A stretch of 64,000 bases of DNA from Tetrahymena thermophila SB210. Lineage: Eukaryota > Ciliophora > Oligohymenophorea > Hymenostomatida > Tetrahymenidae. Numbering within the stretch: the stretch's first letter is position 1; each line of letters starts with the position of its first letter. The notes under the pieces are model-generated. The model was not told the DNA's origin. It searched no databases and saw nothing but the letters and a program-made list of their open reading frames with translations. Position numbers and translations under genes: made by a program. Where the stretch lies: assembly GCF_000189635.1 (NCBI RefSeq), contig NW_002475961.1, forward strand, positions 248,001 through 312,000. The letters run 5' to 3'. This document shows, one piece after another, positions 1 to 11,324 of this stretch.

Positions 1-670
1 GTTGACATATAATATCTAAGAGGATTAGCAATAGAATGAAATAATTATTTAAAATAGTTCTCATATTACTCCGACACGATTAAGATCTAAATCAAAAATG
101 TGTTCTTTTAAAGAAGAGACAAGAGAAGAATAATAATAACATATAGAATCTCCATCTTATTCTTCTTAAATGAAAGAATATGCAGAAAAATAAAATAATT
201 GTTCAGTCTTTACCAGTCCTTTAATTGAAGAGCAAAAACAAATGAAAGAAGGTTAAGAAGAAACGCATAAAAGGCACTAAAAGAAAAGTAAATTAAAAAA
301 TATACCTGAAATGAATGAGTCTACATTTAATAATAATTATAAAAAGCATCAAACTTTAAAATAAATACATTTAGATTAATAGAATTAGTATGCATCAATC
401 GACCTAATTTCAAATAAAAATCAAATTGTTGATTAAAATAATTATAATGGAAAATTTAATGATAAATAAATATTTGCAACTTGGAATGAGTCATTAGCTT
501 ACTGGCTTTTTGATAAATATAAAGATTACACTATATATTTTCCTAGCTATAATCATAAAGAAATCATCAAAAAAAACATGATTTAAAAAAAGAATGTTTT
601 CAATAAAAAGAAGAAAATAATAGTTTAAAAATCAAAGGTGTCTCAAATGGCAACTTTAAATTAACAATGA
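1..670 (+). CDS. Unknown protein, 3' end only (5' truncated by window edge)
   Basis: The frame starting at base 2 is open from the window edge to TGA at 668-670 when TAA and TAG are read as Gln, giving about 222 residues of the C-terminal part. Most of it is hydrophilic and rich in Lys, Gln, Asn, Glu and Ser, as in disordered ciliate proteins. One stretch near residues 155-190 is more ordered and aromatic (ATWNESLAYWLFDKYKDY, then IYFPSYN), and could be a short conserved segment. The very C-terminus is basic (several Lys pairs) and ends in Asn-Gln-Gln. I do not recognise the family. No intron is needed in the visible part. The start and any catal­ytic domain lie outside the window, so function cannot be inferred. 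Confidence 0.7.
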
Positions 671-1459
671 AATATCTTTTGATATAATAAACAAAAATAA
701 ACTAAATTATTTATATTTATATATTATTAATAAGGAGTAAGTAAGTAAGTAAGTAAATAATAATCAAAATAATTTATTAAACTAAGATAGATTTTTTAAA
801 ATTTACTTTCTGAGTAGAGACAGTCAATATTTTTACAAACATATTATCTTTTTATAAAAACAAATTTTATTAAATAGTGTTTAAAAAGTAATTCTAAAAA
901 ACAAGAAAAAAAATAATAAAATAGAGAAAAATCTGTCAATTGTTAATAAATTCCTACATATTATAAGAAATTATAAATAAATAAATAAATGAAATACATA
1001 TCATATAAAATAGATAATTATAATCTATGATAAATCCAATTAATTTTAGAAATAATTACTTTTAAATAACTTTATTTAAATCAATTTTTTAATATTAAGT
1101 TACTAATTATTATTTAACTTCTTTAAATATTCTTTCAAAAATTTATATTTTGTTGCTAAATAGACAAAGCTTTTATTTTTAGATTAGATAGAAGCTGCAT
1201 TTATGTTAGTATAATCACAATTATCATTAACTATAAATACATTAATTGTAAAAATCAAATTTGAAAATAATTTAACAAACTATTTTAAAAAATTTTTTTA
1301 AGACACAATTTAATTTTAAAATAGTCTTTTCAATTCTTTATTAGAATTATTAAAAAATATATACCTTATTTATAAATTTTATAAGCTTCACAAAGATAAT
1401 TTTAATTAATATTTGGATATAATATATGCTTGCTTATATATAAATCTATTTCGATATAA
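671..1459. other. AT-rich spacer between two + strand genes
   Basis: No coding signal is seen on either strand. A short GTAA tandem tract lies near 736-757, and an ATAA tract near 975-990. Otherwise it is homopolymer-rich AT sequence. Confidence 0.6.
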
Positions 1460-4400
1460 ATGAACAATAGAAGCACAAATAATGATTTAAAAGACAAAAT
1501 TAAATAAAGCTTTCCTTACAATCCTTACGATATTTAATTAGAGTTTAGTTTGAACTTGTATGAGTCTTTGAATGTGAAGAAGCTTTGTATATTTGAAAGT
1601 CCTACTGGTACAGGTAAGAGTTTGAGCTTAATTTGTGGCGCGTTTAATTGGTTTAAAGATAACTAAGAAAACTACGATTTGATTAAAGGTTTCAAAGAAA
1701 GGAGAGACAAAATTTTATTAGGAGAAGTCAATATAGATAGTAAAAAAGAAGAATCAAATAGCTTGCCTGCATGGCTAACGAATATAAATGATATTAATAG
1801 AAGTATTTTTTACGAAAAAATTTAAATATAAAAAAATAAATTAGCTTAAAAAGCAAAATCTCTTAAGGAATTTTAGATGTTCAGAAAAGAAAAAATGAAG
1901 TGAATTAATTTTTTTAGAGAAAATATGTCTTAAAAAATATTTTTGTTTAATAAATTTTTAGAATAAGATATGAAGAGTACAAAAAAAATATTATCAAATA
2001 ATAAAAGAACAATGAATAAGATAAAAAAGAGCATTAAGATGAAGATGAGTAATACTATGTGAACTGGAAAGAAGAATAGGGAGGTGATGCAGAAATAGAT
2101 ATTGAATCCATGATCGAAGATTACAAGAAATCTAAAAGTCAAATTAGATAAAACAATGAATAAGATGAAAATGATAATGAAAACACTACTATAAAAATAA
2201 TTTATGCTAGTAGAACTCATAGTTAGATAAAATAATTTGTATAAGAAATATTGAAAACGAAATTTAAAGATATGAGAGTTATAACTTTAGGAAGTAGATA
2301 AAATCTTTGCTTGAAATTTGATGAATAATCTAAACAATCTTTACAATAAATAGATGATTATTGCTAAAAAGCAATAGGAATTAATAAGACTGATAAGTCA
2401 GTTCCTCGTTGTGAGTACTTCACTAATTTAAAATTATTGCAAGATGATATTGATTATTTGTTTTTACATAATATTCACACTTTGGATTAAATGAGATCTG
2501 AATCTCTCAACAATCAAGTAAAAAATATTAAACATAAATAAATAATTACTTTCATTATTTCAAAAAGTAAGTTGGAGATAAAACAAACTATCAATTTATT
2601 AATTATGTCTTTCTATTTTCTAATATCTAAAAATATCAAAATTATCAAGAAAAATGTTGATATAATTTAATAAAATTAGTGGATGAAATTATTAATAAGT
2701 TAACATATAAAAATAAATAAAGGAAATTTTTATTTATAATAAATTAAAAAGGTGTGTCCTTACTATTTATCTAAAAGAAGTGTTATTGATGCTGAAGTAA
2801 TTTGCGTTCCTTATGTAACGTTGCTAGATGAAAACATGAGAATAAATTCTAATATTGATATAACAAATTCTATCATTTTATTTGATGAATCACACAATAT
2901 TCTAGAAAGTTTAAGTGGGATTAATTCTGTAGAAGTTACATATAAAAGAATTTTCTAGGCATTTGTTTAGCTATTAACTTATTATGATAAGTTTTGCAGG
3001 AGACTTAACCCTAAGAATGCCTTATTTATATAAAATATTAAAAACTTGTGTTTAGACCTGCTTAAATTCATCAAAGCAGAAATAGATTTAAATGCTTCAA
3101 TCAAATCTGAGCAAGATTATGTTAAAATTAACAACATTTAGCTACTTCTCAAGCTCAATATGGACAGGATTGATTTCTTTTAAATTAAAAAATTTACTCA
3201 AGAGACTAGATTAGGTTAAAAAATACACTTTTTTTCTCAATCTCCTAAATATGTTCCATCATAAATACCGCCTTAGGTTAACAAAAGTCTTAAAGACATA
3301 GTAATTAATTTCATTTAATATAATTAAAACTATTTAATATTTTTTAAATTAAAATTAACTAGAATATTTAAGAATTATTAAAGAATAGCCCATATATGGT
3401 TGTAGAAAATGTTATGAATTTTCTTTGGAAAATGCAAGATTCTATAAGCAAGAGTGAAAAGTATTCAATAATTATAAAAAATATTTCTAAAATTGAAGAA
3501 TCTTCTATTTAGCTGATGTGCTTAGATGTTATAGAACCTTTGTATAAAGTTATTCAGGAAAGTGCTTGTGTAGTTTTAGCTGGAGGAACCATGGAACCTT
3601 TAAGTGAATTTGAATTACTAATCAATTAAGTTGGAAAGAATAACTTTAAACACTTCTCATGTGGTCACATAATTGATGAAGAAAATTGTTCTGTATTTTG
3701 TGTAAGCACTTTAGTTGAACAGTCTGATAAACCACTGATTTTCAATTACCAAAATAAAAAAGATGATTAATTATTTTAAAACTCAATAGATATTATTCAT
3801 TAATTAGCTCAAACAATTCCTGACGGTCTAGTTATTTTTGTATAAAGCTATACGTTTCTAGAGAAACTAAAGAGCATCCTCTTAGAAAACTAAAATTTAC
3901 TTTAATAAATCTAATAATATAAAAAAATATATATGGACGATAAAGATAATTCAAACAACACAATACTCGAAAAATACTAAAAAGAAATAAATAAAGAAAA
4001 AGAAATTGGAAGCAAAAAGAATGGCGCAATTTTAATCTCTGTAATAGGTGGGAGACTAAGTGAAGGTAACTTAATTTTAATTTAATTTAGAAAAAGATAT
4101 TATAAAATTTACTTTATAGATCTAACTCTAATTTTTTTTAAAGGGATAAATTTTAGTGATTAACTTGCAAGGTGCGTTGTAGTATTTGGAATGCCCTATT
4201 CAAATATTAAAAGTGCCGAATTAATAGAAAAAATGAATCACTATGATTCCATATCAAAAAAAAATAACTTTAGCTTTAGTGGAAATGATTATTATGAAAA
4301 TTTGTGTATGAAATCTGTGAACTAAGCAATTGGCAGGTCTATAAGACACAAAGATGATTATTCAGTTATACTCTTAATTGATTAGAGATTTTCTCAAGAA

Positions 4401-4520
4401 AAAAATATCAATAGATTATCAAGTTGGATTAAAAAAAGAGTAAAGCCAGCTCATTCTTTTGAAAGTACCAAAAAAAATATTAAAATTTTTTTCGAAAAAA
4501 AACAACAACATAAGATTTGA
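1460..4520 (+). CDS. DDX11: DDX11/CHL1-type Fe-S DNA helicase (XPD family)
   Basis: Five exons join in phase to 874 codons; introns are 1900-1961, 2518-2751, 3301-3362 and 4066-4143. Motifs appear in the order expected for superfamily 2 iron-sulfur helicases: Walker [11 protein letters not shown] near residues 45-54, motif Ia [13 protein letters not shown], then four cysteines (SRQNLC, DDYC, PRCEYF, VCPYY) spaced like the Fe-S cluster ligands of XPD/DDX11, then LFDESHNIL (a DESH version of the DEAH box) near residue 375, and C-terminal [15 protein letters not shown] and [13 protein letters not shown]. Length and order fit DDX11/ChlR1 better than XPD, RTEL1 or FANCJ. Family members unwind forked and G-quadruplex DNA 5' to 3' and support sister-chromatid cohesion, in the nucleus; that role is inferred. 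The ATG at 1460 lies just before FPYNPYDIQ, the usual N-terminal block. Confidence 0.9.
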
Positions 4521-4926
4521 AAAAATTAATAAATTTAATTTTTAAGATATAACTTCAAAGTATTTTCAAAAATAAATTTTATTAAAATATTAACAAATCA
4601 TAATTTACTTTATTTTTTTGAGTAAAATAAACTAGTTTACATTCCGAAAAATAAGTATCCTTTATTATATTTGATTTTTTAATATTGTGGTATAAATTTA
4701 TAAAAATATGTTATAATTTTTAAATACAATCTCCTCAAATTATTAGAGAATATTGAATAAATTATGAGCGTATTTATGTTTAAAAAAATTTATGTTTTAA
4801 AAAAAAAATAAATTAGTTTTTATATTAAAAATATAAAAAATACAATCAATCACATTTTTGTTAAAAAATTAATAGATTTCAAATTTTGTATACTTACTTA
4901 TTTATTTATTATTTCTACATAGATGA
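4521..4926. other. Convergent spacer between helicase and calpain genes
   Basis: This 3'-to-3' spacer is homopolymer-rich AT sequence. I see no gene and no clear hairpin. Confidence 0.6.
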
Positions 4927-7900
4927 TCAAATAAGCTGGTATTGATAGAATGAACGTTACATTTTAGTATCAGCAATACCATTAATAATCATTGATTCGA
5001 ATTTGAGATAGATAGAGGAAGAAGGTGGAACTATAATTTTATGGTATCTTTCGTCATTCATTTCAAAATCATTAGAATTTAAAAACCTCATGTTTTTGGT
5101 ATCAAATTTAATAAGTTAAACATAAGTTTTATCTTTTGTAGTATTTATGTACTTATAAACTATAAAGTGAGGTAAATTTAATGTTAGCATTGAAATTTAA
5201 CCATCTATACCTTCACTCACCAAAATCTTTTCACTATCTTATGGTATTTATTTTTCTATCTCTTCTTCTGAGAGAAATTTTTCTGGTAATACTCTGTATA
5301 ATTAAGACATTCCCAATTAAGTATTATTGCATTGAAAACTAGACTGTTTGAAAATCCATTTTAAAGTTTAACCTGAGGGAACTATTACTTTGTACTTATT
5401 TTTTTCTATTTCTTAATATTCGATTGATTCATTATACTTCAAACACTCAGTAACAAGAGAGGAACTTGTAAATTCAATTTCATTTACAAATCTCTAATTA
5501 TTTGTATTATTTCTAATAGCAAAAACGAAAATTGATCCTATAAGAATTTGGTATTTGTAAATTGGCCACTTTTAATCATATGGTTACATATCCTTGACAG
5601 TATCTATATAGTCACAAAATATTTTTAATTGAGCTTATCTGATTAAATTTTTTTTCTAAAAATTTATTTTTTAATTTCCGTAAAATGAAAGAACAATATC
5701 CTTAGAATATGGTCTTAAAAAATCTACGATTATTACTATTGAGTACTTTTTACCTCTTTCTAACTTGACCTATTAAAAAATCATTTCTGAATTTTGGCAA
5801 ACTGTATACTTTAGCTCTGTAGGTTTATTCTTTTCTTTATCCATTTCAAAAACGCAGAAAGAAATTGAGCTAGTTTTAAAAGAACTATGATCTTAGCGAG
5901 GAAGATATCTTTCACTTATTTAACTGAGAATTAGACTGCCTTCTATGTCTTCACCAGCTTCTTCAACATATAAGTCATATTAAAATAAAGCAAAATAATC
6001 TTCATTTTTTATTTCTAAAAAGGAATATTGGTAACTTGGATTGAAAAAAGCTACATTTACATAGCTAAAATTTTAATAGAAATCTTAAAAGCTCATCCAG
6101 AAGATTCCATCATCTTTCACTTCTAAATTTACTTATTATTTAAGCTCTTCAGTCCAGCAAGTACTTTCATCTGACCAATCAAGTTTCCATTCAGTTTTAG
6201 CCCAAGGATTTTTTAGTTTAATTAGTTTCAATTTATCAAATTGTCTGACCTCTATAATACTATAAGCGTGATTAGCAACAAGTCCATTATCAAGTGCTTT
6301 TTCTCCAGTAAATTCAGATTTAGAAACTCCTGTTGTTTAAAGATATCCTTTATTAAAACTTTCTAAAATTTTAGCCCAAGCTTCTTCTATATCTTTAAAT
6401 GAATTAGTTTTTTCCTTACCAAAGTAAGTTTATTAGCTTGGACACCCTACTAAATGCATTAAAACTGCAGAAGTACTAGGACCAAGTTTATTTTCATTGT
6501 TTCCTTCAATATTTAAATAGTTTTTATGAAGTTTTGCCATTGCCTTTTCAAGTAAGCTAGGCCAAATAGCAACATTATTTGGTGATTGGGCAAAAGCAAA
6601 ACCTCTTGAGTCTTAGTAGCATGGCAAATAATCATCAACAACTACTTTAACAGATTTTCCATTTTTGATTAGGTTGAGAATATATTTACCTTTTTCATTG
6701 TATGATTAATTTCTAAACAAAGATTTGATGACATTTGGATATTGAGACAACACAATCATACAGACTATAAAATAGCAATCTCCTAACAAACCTTATTTGA
6801 CATCATATATAGAAGTAGTGTCATTAAAAAATAAGTTAACTTTTCCATCTTTTATCACCTCATTTACCCTTTTAAACACTAGTGGAGTTTATTTTTCTAA
6901 GAGTTAGTTAATGTAAGCAACTTGATCATAAGAAATAGATTCAATGAGTGGTGGGAATTCTTTGTCAGTAAATATTTCTTCAGTTTCTATTTATTCGTCT
7001 GATGATATTTCCTCTTCATCTTATACTTGTATTTAGTCTACACACTTATTTTATGTGTTATCCTCTTTTTAAATAAGTATTTCTTTTTCTTATTTTGTTT
7101 AAGTTTACTTTTCTCCTTCAATTTATATTTCAGTTTTTTAAGAATCCTGATTTTACTATTTGTTAATGAAATCATTTAAATTTTCGTCTGGAAATTGTGT
7201 AGACTTATTAAGATTATTTTTTAGTAATTTATCAACATTATTTTAATCAGTCTTTTGTTATTAAGAAGAAAAGCTATCTATTGTATCAAAAAATTTTTGA
7301 TTAGAAATAACATTTGATTAAATCTGTTTGTTGTTATCAATTAGATGCAATTAATTTGTAGCTTAATAAGAGATATTAATTTGTTTTTCGTCTGTTTCAA
7401 TTTCTTTCAAAGATTGTTCATTTTTTTAATTTTCAGATAGCTTATTATCAATATTTATTATTTAATCTAAATTATTCTACTTCACCTAAACAGCTTTAGA
7501 GTTTAATGGCTCCTATTCATTCAAAAGATTTAAATTGCCATTTTCAGAATGTTAAGAACTTAAATGAGCAATTTTAATTTCTTATAATTGGTTTTAGCTC
7601 TGGCTGAGCTAAATTTTAGAATTCTCATCTACTTTGCTTGATTATTATTAAAATTCTTCATTCTAAGAATCTTTATTAACAAAGTTAGTAATCTCTTTTT
7701 AAGTGTTTGCTTGAATCTTTTAAGTTGAAGCTAAGTTATTTTCAATCAAAGAAAGTTAATTAATTTGACTTTTAATAAAATCATTAATTTCTTTTTTGCT
7801 GTTTTCTTATTTCTTCTCTTTTTCTTATTAAAAATCCTTTTTATTGAATTCACTCTCACTAATAAAAAGATTTTGATTTTGTTAAATTTTTTTATCTTTA

Positions 7901-9021
7901 TTAATTGAATTTTGCTAACTTAATTTATCATCATATTCATCATTATTTTCTTATTTTTTTATTGTTTAAGAGATAAAGCCTAATTCTTCATTTGATTAAT
8001 CCTTTATTTCTTTAACAAAATCATTAATTTCTTTTTTGCTGTTTTCTTATTTCTTCTCTTCTTCTTATTAAAAATCCTTTTTATTGAATTCACTCTCATT
8101 AATAAAAAGATTTTGATTTTATTAGATTTGTTTTTCTTTATTAATTGAATTTTTCTAACTTAATTTATCATCATATTCATCATTATTTTCTTATTTTTTT
8201 ATTGTTTAAGAGATAAAGCCAAATTCTTCATTTGATTAATCCTTTATTTCTTTAACAAAATCATTAATTTCTTTTTTGCTGTTTTCTTATTTCTTCTCTT
8301 CTTCTTATTAAAAATTCTTTTTCTTGAATTCATTATCACTATAAAAAAGATTTTGATTTTATTAGATTTGTTTTTCTTTATTAATTGAATTTTGCTTACT
8401 TAATTTATCATCATATTCATTATTATTTTATTGATTTTTTATTGTTTATGAGATAAAGCTAAAATCATCATTTGATTAATTCTCTTATTCAATATTATTC
8501 TACTTAATTATAATTATATCACTTCCTTTATTTCCTGTGCTTCTCTTTTGATCAATTATTTAACTTAGACTTTAAGCTTAGGCAGTATTTTGTTGTTATT
8601 ATTCCTTTTTATTATTGTCATATCCTATTTAACGATTACTTAAACCATCTTGTGAATTTTTGCTTTTTATTGTTACTTAGACCAATTGATTGCTAAAAAG
8701 TTGTTCTTATTAAATCATATTTTATTACTTTTATGAGAAGTTATCTTTTGATGAAACACTTTTTTTATCATTTTATTACATGATGTTGTTTTTTTTAAAT
8801 TATGAAGGTTATGATGACACTAAGTGACAGTCAACACTTGTTTGTTTTATCCCTTTGGTATTTAACACATTTTATTCTGTTTTACGTTAGGTATTGAATG
8901 CATCTGATTCTGTTTTACATTAGGTATTTAATGCATCTGGTTCTCTTTTTTTTCTTTCTTTCTCATTCTGTGTTTTATTATCTTCTTTTTTTTTTTCTTT
9001 ACTGTGCAGGCAGTTACCCAT
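4927..9021 (-). CDS. Calpain-like cysteine protease, predicted N-terminal lipid anchor
   Basis: One uninterrupted frame of 4,095 nt (1,364 residues) with no in-frame TGA; I checked most of it codon by codon. An in-frame TGA two codons upstream of the ATG at 9021 fixes the start. The protein begins MGNCLHS, a textbook N-myristoylation plus palmitoylation signal, so membrane or ciliary anchoring is likely. Residues about 20-700 are Gln/Asn/Glu/Lys-rich and hold three 80-residue repeats. The papain-like calpain core follows: QGLLGDCYF (Cys749), NHAYS (His918) and NPWAK (Asn938) give a complete catalytic triad with calpain-like spacing. After about residue 960 come beta-rich segments resembling calpain C2-like domains. 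No penta-EF-hand tail is visible. Calpains make limited, often calcium-regulated cuts in target proteins; the substrate is unknown. The absence of introns over 4 kb is notable next to intron-rich neighbours. Confidence 0.92.
7777..8490 (-). repeat. Three tandem 240-bp repeats coding 80-residue units
   Basis: Near-identical copies start at 7777, 8017 and 8257. The period is exactly 240 bp, so the reading frame of the calpain-like gene is kept. They encode residues about 178-415, each unit with a Lys/Asn/Asp/Gln-rich sequence containing KKEINDF and EYDDKLSQ. High identity between copies 1 and 2 suggests recent expansion or homogenisation. Confidence 0.9.
8857..8943 (-). repeat. 33-bp minisatellite inside the calpain-like gene
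   Basis: About 2.6 copies of a 33-bp unit start at 8857, 8890 and 8923 in phase with the gene, coding 11-residue units with the core KTESDAFNTQ. Confidence 0.8.
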
Positions 9022-11324
9022 ATATCAAATTTACTTTTTTAATATATTTTTTTTGATTTAGTATTTTTATTTGATATTATTATGAAAGTTAATATTTTAT
9101 ACAAGTATTTAATAAACTATTCAAAGAGTTTTGAAATTAATTTTGGTATTATTCATTAATACTTTTTCATATCTTATTTTTTCCCATTATTTAATATTCT
9201 AAAATATATGATATTTTTTAAGTATTAAATTTTTTCAAAGATTCCATAAATTTATAAATTTAAATTAATCGACAATCATTACCAAGTGGATACAATTATT
9301 ATTTCTTAAGGAAGGACAAGAGTGGAATAACTCAACAAAAAACTATTTAGAAAGAATTATCTTAAAATGATCTCAAGCCACATTATTCTTAAAAAAATTG
9401 AAGAAAAAGAAAAACTCAGCAGTAATAAAAAAAAATAAATTAAATTTAGTTAATCTATCTTTTAAGTTAGTTATATTTAATTTTTTATCAATAAAATAAT
9501 TTAGTTTAATTATCATAATTTATTCTATTTTATCAATATTTTACAATTAAATATTTTTTTTAAACAAACATTATTTTATTTAAAGTAAAAATAGAATTAA
9601 TTAATATTTTTCAGATTCTTTTTTTCTTAGCTTTCAATAGCTATAATAAATAATTATTTCTCAATTTTATAAGCAAATATTAATAGTAAAATATCCCCTT
9701 ATAAATCAATATCAAATTGATTTAACAATAGTATAATTAAGGTAGATATAGTTTTATTAAAATTTTTTTTTTTTGCAAAATGCTATTTTTATTGAGTTTA
9801 TTAAATTATAATTTAGCGGAAATTACAAAATAGAAACCATTAGCCTACTAAACTAATAAAATAATCTTGAAAACAGATAAAATAATTTAAAGAATACAGT
9901 TTTAATAGAATTAGATTAAGTTGTAAATATATAATTAAACAAAAATTACTCATATAGTTAACTAATCGAAAAATCTATCTATCTCTTACAAGTTATTAAA
10001 ATATTTTATAGAAAAATTAATTAGATTAGGATGAAATAAAAAATGCTTAAAAATAAAATTGTTTATTTAATTAGATGAAAAGGATTGTTTAAAATAATTT
10101 AAAAATAAAGTTATAAAATAATTAAATTTCAATTAAATTATGAAATCTAAAAAATAGAATTATTATTACTGAAATGAATTAAATTGAAAGGATATAAACA
10201 GAGTATAAAATCCCATTCATTCTTCTTTTTTGAATTTTCAAAAAATAGCCAAATATTTTAAAAATTGCTAGGCTATAAACTGAATGCATACAGATTGCTT
10301 TTTAAAAAGAAATTTTTCTTTATCTTTCTTGAATTTTAATTTAGATTGAAATAATTCTTTTAATATCTTTACACATTTTTACCATTAATTATTTTTTTTA
10401 ATCACAAATATATTATCAATTACAAAAACAATATGAAAGTTTTGGGTTTAAATTCAATATAAAAAAATCTGAAAATAGCTTTCAGCAAATTTGATAGTTT
10501 AAAAAAATAATAAAAAAGTGCTGAAAAATCAATTTTTGAATTCAGTACATTGCTAAAAAGTAGGTTAAAATATTTTCTAAAAAAATAATTAGATTATTAT
10601 GTAAAAATAAAGTTAAAAAAAATATTATGATTTAAAGTTAATTAAAGACTATTGTTACTTAAAAATAGCTATAGAATTTTACAGAGTATAGTAAAAAATA
10701 ATTAGATTAAATTGTAACTAAAATATTTATGTTAATCATATAATTACTAATTAAATAAAATGATTATTAACTTATTAATAATTAAAATAATTTAATAATA
10801 AAATTATTTGATTACAATTTAACAATAAAATTAAAATATAAAATCTAAGTCAATTAAATGAAAAAACTTTTACTAATGAATGGTAAAATTAATTTAATGA
10901 ATATTGTAAAAAAAGTAGTATAATAAAAAATAAATATAAGTAAGTTTGTTAATTAAATGAATAGACAGAAGATTTATTATTGCTTATAAATAAATGGTTA
11001 AAATAATTGAAAGAATTAGATTAGAACTTTAGCATGAGAATTAAAAAATATGATCAATACGTTAAGTGAGTGAGCTAAATGAAAAAACAAACTATTTGTT
11101 ATTTATAAATGGTTAAAATAATTTAAAGAATATAGCAATAAAATAAGTTTATATAATCAAAAATTACCCAAATGTTTTTAATGATATGAAGATCTATTTA
11201 TCTATCTATAGATTAGTTCATTAAATGGATTATTAAATAAACTGATTGTTTTTCAAAATCTTAAATCTAATTCTTTTTTGTTAAATTCACTAGAAAAAAT
11301 ATTAATAAAGAAATATACTTATTC
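9022..11324. other. Long AT-rich spacer between divergent genes, with degenerate repeats
   Basis: This 2.3 kb stretch separates two divergently transcribed genes and should hold both promoters. I see no coding frame in it. From about 9840 to 11280 several phrases recur in diverged form, for example AAAATAATTTAAAGAATA (9882 and 11114 areas), TTAGATTA and TCTATCTATC (9970 and 11200 areas). This suggests old, decayed repeat units of several hundred bases, with no recognisable mobile-element gene. Confidence 0.45.

Noticed and set aside
1930..2220. Hydrophobic 96-residue standard-code frame on the minus strand
   Set aside because: It is the antisense shadow of the acidic, Gln/Asn-rich exon 2 of the DDX11-like gene.
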